A stretch of DNA of 64,000 nt. Origin: Galbula dea. Lineage: Eukaryota > Chordata > Aves > Piciformes > Galbulidae. Positions 59,018 through 64,000 of the stretch are shown here, piece after piece (the stretch's first letter is position 1; every line of letters starts with the position of its first letter). The position numbers and the translations under genes are program-made. The notes beneath the pieces are model-generated. The model was given only the letters and a program-made list of their open reading frames with translations, was not told the DNA's origin and ran no database searches. The stretch lies in assembly GCA_013399015.1 (NCBI GenBank), contig VWZX01008613.1, positions 124,001 through 188,000 on the forward strand, read 5' to 3'.

Positions 59018-59172
59018 CTGTGCCCCAGAGCTCTCTGGGATGGATGCATGCCAGTCAGAGGGTGATGGATGCTTTCAGCAGCAATCTCCTGCTGTGTCTG
59101 CAGCAAGCATGATAAAAATGCCACAATTAAAAGAGCTCCAGGAGCCCTCTCAGCATGTGCATCCCCCAGAGC
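59018..59172 (-). CDS. Candidate internal exon (155 bp), minus-strand gene
   Basis: Acceptor (complement of 59173-59195: gctttgggattactttcag) and donor GGCACAG|GTGTGCT at 59018/59017 are both good. Only one frame is open, phase 0 in and phase 2 out, giving 51 codons. The peptide has an alanine-rich helix (ALGDAHAERAPGALLIVAF, then SCLLQTQQEIAAESI) and a proline/histidine loop (HHPLTGMHPSQRALGH), much like an ARM/HEAT repeat pair. Codons are mostly of RNY form (GCT, GAT, GCA, ATT, GTG), as in coding DNA. It fits in phase after 61413-61520. Confidence 0.5.
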
Positions 59173-59601
59173 CTGAAAGTAATCCCAAAGCTTTAGCTGT
59201 GATTTAACCTCCACTGGCTTCAGGCATGGCAGAGAGCTTAGCATCATGGATCTTGGATGGCAGAGAAGTACCCGAGGTAGATGCACAGCTTGAGAGAGAG
59301 GATGCAGCAGCAGGAAATAGCTCTGCCCCCAGGGACACCATTAACTTGCTGATATGAGACACCAGCATCTTCTTAACATGGCAGATGCTGCCCATGTACT
59401 AATCTGTGTCAGGCCTGGGAAAAGGACTTCAGGGGTAACACATGCAAGGGAAGAGACTGGACACAGTCATCATCCTGGCCTACTGCAAGGGAAGGGATCT
59501 GGGCAATAGCCAAGACAAATCAGTTGTTAACAGCTATTTCTCCTCTCTTTGTGCAAGGCTCATTCTGTGGCTCATGCAGTGAAGAAGTCTGAGCAAACAA
59601 T
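59173..59601. other. Unique intron-like sequence
   Basis: A second minus-strand segment here (about 59358-59271, donor CTCGG|GTACTT) is exon-like but does not fit the phases. Confidence 0.3.
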
Positions 59602-60046
59602 CAGAGAATCACAGAATGGTTTGAGTTGGAAGGGACATTTAGAAATTATCTGGTCCAACCCCCCTGCAGTCAGCAGGGGCATCTGCAACTAGAGCAGGTT
59701 GCTCAGAGCCACAACCAACCTGAGCTGCAATGGTTCCAGGCATGGGACATCTCCCACCTCTCTGGGCAGCCTGGGACAGGCTCTCACCACCCTCAGTGGG
59801 AAAAGTTTCTTCCTTCTACATAGTTTAAATCTCTCCTCTTTTAGTTTCAAATCATCACCCCTTGTCCTGTCACAGCAGACTCTGCTAAAAAGTCTCTCCC
59901 CATCTTTCTGCTAGGCCCTTTAAGCACTGCAAGGCTGCATTAAGATCTCCCTGGAGCCTTCTCTTCTCCAGGCCCAACAACCCCAACTCTCTCAGCCTGG
60001 CCTCACAGCAGAGAGCTTCCAGCCCTCAGATCATTTTTGTGGCCCT
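59602..60046 (-). mobile_element. CR1 LINE, type A, 3' part
   Basis: Antisense tail gagaatcacagaatggtttg, ggtccaacccccctgcag, ggttccaggcatgggacatc, cttctcttctccaggccca, ending agatcatttttgtggccc. It resembles the copy at 39857 closely. Confidence 0.95.
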
Positions 60047-60595
60047 ATCAACTCCAGAGATGTCAATGCTACCAGAGCAGTCCCATCAACTCCAATCATT
60101 ACAACACCCACAGCTCACAAAGCTCCAGCAAATTCTCACCCCAGAGCTCTCACAGCCCAGGACAACCCAGCACTGCCATCGAGGCTGAAGCTACAAACCC
60201 TCTCCTCCTCAGTCCCTCTGTGGGGCAGGAAGCAGAAGAACTGGTTTGGAAAGAGAAAAGGAAAGAAACTAGAGATGCCTCTGATAACTTGGCTGATTAA
60301 TAAAGCCTAAACTGGCTGGGCTGGTTCAGTCTGTGTGTCCCATCTGCTCTGACTTCAGTTGGGATGGCTCCCATCTGCAGGAGTGCCTGTTTCCATATGG
60401 ACAGGGCAGAGATGTGCACTCAGCCCCTGGGCACAAGAGCTCTGCCCTGGGGAAGAAGTGATCCACAAGGAGCATTAGGAGGGGTCAGGATGCAAGGCCT
60501 GGTCCTGAGACACCAAGGTCACAGCCTAAAGACAAGAATTTGGTCTGAATTTGCTCTATCTCCCAGTCCTCCACAGCCTCTAGATTGGTACTTAG
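60047..60595. other. Unique sequence
   Basis: No feature was recognised. Confidence 0.3.
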
Positions 60596-60712
60596 AGCCA
60601 CACAGTCCTTTTGGCTGGAAGAATCTTCCAGGCCATCAAGCCCAACCATTAAGCCAGCACTGCCAGGTCACCACTGAACCATGGCCCTCAGCACCACATC
60701 TCCATGGTTTCA
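60596..60712 (-). mobile_element. CR1 LINE, type B, 3' end
   Basis: Antisense: cacacagtccttttggctgg, aagcccaaccattaagccag, ccactgaaccatggccctca. Only the terminal 115 bases remain. Confidence 0.9.
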
Positions 60713-61115
60713 TTGCTCCAGGTGGATTTCACAAAAGTGGAACTTTTTCAAGAGGTTAATTCCTTCAGAGGCAGACAGGAGGCTAGAGGCAACTCAGGAG
60801 AAGTGTCTCCTGTATCCCTTCATGCATGCCCAGAGTGGCTGCTGGCACCTGCTCCTGAACACACCAGCAAGAATCAGACCCTGAAGAGACAACCTGTTAT
60901 ATTCTTTATGCAGCATGAGGAAAGAGGAATGGGACTGAACAAACAAGGTCCTATTGGGAAGGTCCACACCACACCTAGGATTACATACAAGATAGAAATC
61001 AGTCTGGTGTCCAAGCCAGCCTAACAGGGAATGCCAAACCTTTACTGAAGGAAAAACTCAGCTAACTGAGATGAAAACAAGCTCAAACTAGGATGCCAAG
61101 TCCCTTTCTTTGTAC

Positions 61116-61253
61116 CAAAGAGCTGTTTTCATACTCAGCAGCTGGGGCTGGCCAGAGAAAGGACTGGGGAGGGTCTGCCACCAGAGAAGCATCCTCAGCC
61201 CATGCCACTGAGCTCCAGCAGTGACCTGCTGCAGCACTGGGGATATCTGTCCA
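61116..61253 (-). CDS. Weak exon candidate (138 bp)
   Basis: The donor CTCTTTG|GTACAAAG is fair. The acceptor GCCACAG at 61254 lacks a clear pyrimidine tract. Phase 0 in and out, 46 codons including DASLVADPPQSFLWPAPAA. It would fit in phase between 61413-61520 and 59018-59172, but those two also join directly. Confidence 0.2.
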
Positions 61254-61412
61254 CTGTGGCTCACTCCAGCTGAGTTCCTGCCTCCACACCCCTCAAAATT
61301 CAACAGCACTAAAGAGCAGAGAGCTCCTGTCTGTCCCTCCTGGTTGCCATGCTGAGGATCATCAGTCACCACAATGGCAAAGGACAGCAAAGCAGCAACA
61401 CTGAAATCTTAC

Positions 61413-61520
61413 AGCACAGCTTGGGTCTCCAGGCTTCTCTCCCAAAGCTAAATGCAGACAGTGCATGTGGGTGGCTGGAACTTCCTTCCCAAGAAGGTCA
61501 ACCCATGCAGGAAGCTTTGG
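61413..61520 (-). CDS. Candidate internal exon (108 bp), minus-strand gene
   Basis: The acceptor (complement of 61521-61550: ctgaaatcttgactattcttgtgcag) is strong. The donor GTGCT|GTAAGATT has a near-consensus intron side. Only one frame is open across the exon, phase 0 in and out, 36 codons: PKLPAWVDLLGKEVPATHM followed by HLALGEKPGDPSCA. The intron to the next candidate (61521-61655) would be only about 135 bases, allowed in birds. The product is not recognised. Confidence 0.48.
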
Positions 61521-61655
61521 CTGCACAAGAATAGTCAAGATTTCAGGCAAAATATTTAAAACAAGCAGTTTTCCACCAGACACAGACACTAAGCTGCTGG
61601 CAGCATCCTCAAATCTGTTCTTCAGACAAGGAAGGAATGGAGCTCACTCAGGTAC

Positions 61656-61706
61656 ATGCATAAACACAAGGCAAAGGAGAAGTTCAACTGCAAGTTGCTG
61701 ACTCTG
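61656..61706 (-). CDS. Candidate internal exon (51 or 59 bp), minus-strand gene
   Basis: The acceptor is very strong (complement of 61707-61745: cccctgctccccaccaccatcccag). Two donors are possible: ATGCAT|GTACCTG (phase 0 out, 17 codons) or CCTGA|GTGAGC at 61648 (phase 2). The phase-0 frame reads QSQQLAVELLLCLVFMH, a helical leucine-rich peptide, and joins the next candidate in frame. A second frame is also open. Confidence 0.35.
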
Positions 61707-62703
61707 CTGGGATGGTGGTGGGGAGCAGGGGAGATTGAGGCAGCAGCCAGTGCTTAGGAATAGGCACAGAGGCAATTTTCCACAGGAGCATGTTCCTTTA
61801 AAGTCAGAAGGATTAGATCATCTTGTCCCCCAGAGTATGTTGTTTCCTAATGTTTTGCCCAGACCAACTTCAAATGTCAAAAGCAATGGTTGGATCTCTT
61901 GCCTTTGTGGGTTTTTAACTACCTTGAGTCCCTACAGAGCCAGTCAGGGATGAGAATTTTAGACTCTCTTCTGTCTTTCACATTACAAATGCAATTACTG
62001 CTGTAGCCTGATTACAGAGTCTCCTGTCACACAGATTCCACAAGAGGCTGGAAGAACAGCTTGCCTTTCACATGGAGTTAGAAGAATTCAGATGAGCCCT
62101 TCAGTGCTCAGTGGTCACATGCTGATGAAATTTAAGCAAAACATGTGCAGAAGAGCATCCCTCAAAGAAAGTCTTTTACACTGTCTTCAGAAAAGGGCAT
62201 GATGAAAAGCCCTTGCAAAGCACATAGCCTGAAATATGGGCTACTCCCCAAATACTCTTATTCCTCTTGCTTTTCATTCCTCTCACCCAGTTACTGAAGA
62301 GAAATCTCCCCTAAGAAGGAGATTGTTTGGGTATGGAGAGTCTTGCCCTACCTGGATACAAGGAGCAAGCAAGGTATCAAGCACAGGACTAACACAAAGG
62401 TGAGCATGACTCCTCTTCCCAGAAACAAAGGCAGGGAGCATCTTGGATGAAGCTCTTGGATAACTCTAAGTGGAAATTAGCACTACAAGCTGAAAACATC
62501 TGGACAGAGATAGTTAAACAAGATAGCACCATTGGGTCACATCTGCTTCCCACATTTGCATGTCAGCCAAGGGGAAGGCAAGAGTCAGGCATCAGCAGGA
62601 GCTGGGAGAAGATCCACAGTGAGTTACTTGGGGTCCTCTGAGCTGAATGATCACCCAGACCACTGCCACCAGGCTACAGCTCCCTTCTCCTCCACCTCCT
62701 CAC
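61707..62703. other. Unique intron-like sequence
   Basis: A minus-strand segment at about 62353-62289 (acceptor tatccag, donor ACTGG|GTGAGAG, one open frame) is exon-like but its exit phase does not fit the next candidate. Confidence 0.3.
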
Positions 62704-62771
62704 CCCAGGCATGCCCACAGCTGCCTGTGCCAGGCTCTGTCAGGCACAGAGAGCCAAGTGGCCTCTGGAAG
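62704..62771 (-). CDS. Weak-to-moderate exon candidate (68 bp)
   Basis: Acceptor (complement of 62772-62800: tgtcctggctgctgttttggcag) and donor CCTGGG|GTGAGGAGG are both good. Phase 0 in and 2 out gives LPEATWLSVPDRAWHRQLWA; a second frame is open. CpGs nearby (62803, 62853) exceed the local level. It does not join 61656-61706 in phase, so an exon would be missing between them. Confidence 0.28.
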
Positions 62772-63032
62772 CTGCCAAAACAGCAGCCAGGACAGGGTGC
62801 CGTGCTGGGGAGGGTGGCTTCAGGCCAAGGGAAGCAAGCTGAGCTGCCTCACCCGACCATCAGATGTGGGCCAAGACATGCAGAGAGGAGAGAACAGCAA
62901 AATAAACTCTCCAAAACAACACCACACCTCTGTCTTGTATCAGCTCACCTCCAGCAGTTAACAACTCCCCAGCTCTTCACACCTTCATCCCCTTTCAACA
63001 CAGAGGTGGTGGCTGCCCCTTCTCAAAGGAGG

Positions 63033-63120
63033 ATCACAGAGCTTGGAAAGGACTCAGGGATCATCTGGCCCAACCTCTCCTGGCAAAAGCATGGGCTAGA
63101 CAAGATGGCCCAACACCCTG
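63033..63120 (-). mobile_element. CR1 3' end, divergent type
   Basis: Antisense gatcacagagcttggaaagg, catctggcccaacctctcc. The following text is degraded. Confidence 0.8.
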
Positions 63121-63329
63121 AACTAACTCATGAGCCAACAGTGGTGTGCCTCAGCCCCAGTGCACACCTCACCTAGAGAAGACAAGGCTTGATCCCCAGT
63201 TCTTAAGCAGCAAGTGGGAATATTAAGTGCAAATGTTAATGGGGATATAGGTACAGAGGAGGTTATGGGATGACCACTGTGTCCAGGGAATGGCACATGC
63301 CTGGCTGTCAAAGATCACAGAATTACTGA

Positions 63330-63910
63330 TACATAGAATCATTAAGCTGGCAAAGACATCCAAGATGATGGAGTCCAAGTGTTGACCCAACACCCCCATG
63401 CCACTAAACCATGCTGGGAAGTGCCACACCTGTGCATTTTCTGAGCATCTCCAGGGATGGGGACTCCACCACTGCCCTGGGAACCCTGGGCCAATGCTTA
63501 ACCACTCTTTCAGGGAAGAAATTTTTCCTAATATCCAGTGTAAACCTCCCCTGGTACAACTTGAGGCCATTTCCTCTTGTCCTATGACTAGTCACCTAGG
63601 AAAAGAGACCAACCCTCACCTGGCTCCAACCTCCTTTCAGGGAGTTGCAGAGAGTGAGAAGCTCTCCCCTGAGCCTCCTCTTCCTGAAGCTAAGCAACCC
63701 CAGCTCCCTCAGCTGCTCCTCACAAGACTTACCCCCCAGAGCCCTCACTAGCCTCTCTGCCCTTCTCAGGACACACTCCAATGCCTCCATGTCTTTCCTG
63801 CACTGAGGAGCCCAAAACTGACCCCAGGATTTGAGCTGTGGCCTCCCCAGTGCCCAGTCCAGGAGGACAAGCCTGGAGCAATGCATGGGGTTATTGTGCC
63901 CCAACTGGGA
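63330..63910 (-). mobile_element. CR1 LINE, type B, long 3' part
   Basis: Antisense tail agaatcattaagctggcaaa, catgccactaaaccatgctg, caccactgccctgggaacc, tgagcctcctcttcctgaag, ggatttgagctgtggcctcc. Near 63870 it jumps to the ORF2 end (gagcaatgcatggggttatt), so about 100 bases are deleted. From 63596 on it is almost the same as the copy at 9108. Confidence 0.95.
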
Positions 63911-64000
63911 CAACGTTTCACAACTTCTCATCACTATGAATCCTCTGCATGATGTCTTCTGGTAGGAAAAACCAAAAGTGTTGCTTTTTCAGCTGCCCAT

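Noticed and set aside
62532..63176. 214-codon plus-strand ORF
   Set aside because: Its last third is antisense CR1 (63033-63120) and the rest has no domain signal.
1..64000. Retroviral LTRs, tRNA or rRNA genes, DNA transposon ends
   Set aside because: None was recognised by reading both strands; a masked search could still find short or old copies.

Overview
The window looks like vertebrate nuclear DNA from a bird. The evidence is about 45 copies and fragments of the avian LINE CR1 (chicken repeat 1), many ending in the CR1 3' tail (ATTCTATGATTCT-like). CpG is strongly depleted and there are no bacterial-type long genes. By a rough hand count CR1 covers 14-15 kb of 64 kb, about 23%. That is far above the usual avian level of roughly 5-10% and close to values reported for woodpeckers and relatives (Piciformes) and some hornbill/hoopoe relatives. 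The lineage is an inference from density only.

All CR1 copies are 5'-truncated 3' pieces of ORF2 and the 3' UTR, on both strands in about equal numbers. They fall into at least four diagnostic 3'-end types, called here A, B, C and D. No intact CR1 ORF2, LTR retrovirus, tRNA, rRNA or CRISPR array was seen. Nearly all longer ORFs are antisense or sense shadows of CR1.

The second layer is a set of short exon-like segments, all on the minus strand and spread over the whole window. Each has a pyrimidine-rich AG acceptor or a recognisable GT donor, and a reading frame that continues in phase from one segment to the next. Taken right to left they are 61656-61706, 61413-61520, 59018-59172, 55382-55446, 49084-49220, 45120-45197, 41618-41713, 31036-31236, 27016-27090, 26452-26493, 23144-23215, 20636-20772, 12885-13021, and after at least one missing exon 46-133. 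The encoded peptides are leucine-rich and mostly helical, suggesting a helical-repeat (ARM/HEAT-like) protein. I do not recognise the gene. The members differ in strength, some will be wrong, and the set is a hypothesis until RNA or homology is checked.

Other items are a 79-bp tandem duplication (4992-5149), a 32-bp triple repeat (39671-39760), a 70-bp repeat array split by a CR1 insertion (36932-37745), a small minisatellite (53361-53440), simple repeats, and homeodomain-motif-rich segments (2440-2480 and 27630-27750) that are candidate conserved regulatory elements. Two CR1 copies carry internal inversions (16195 and 57181-57279).

Layout: 0-16 kb has alternating CR1 and unique sequence with exon candidates at its left edge and near 13 kb. 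The 16-33 kb part is mostly unique intron-like DNA with five exon candidates. The 33-47 kb part is CR1-dense, with a CpG-richer patch at 36.35-36.62 kb. The 47-64 kb part is mixed, with exon candidates at 49, 55, 59 and 61 kb.
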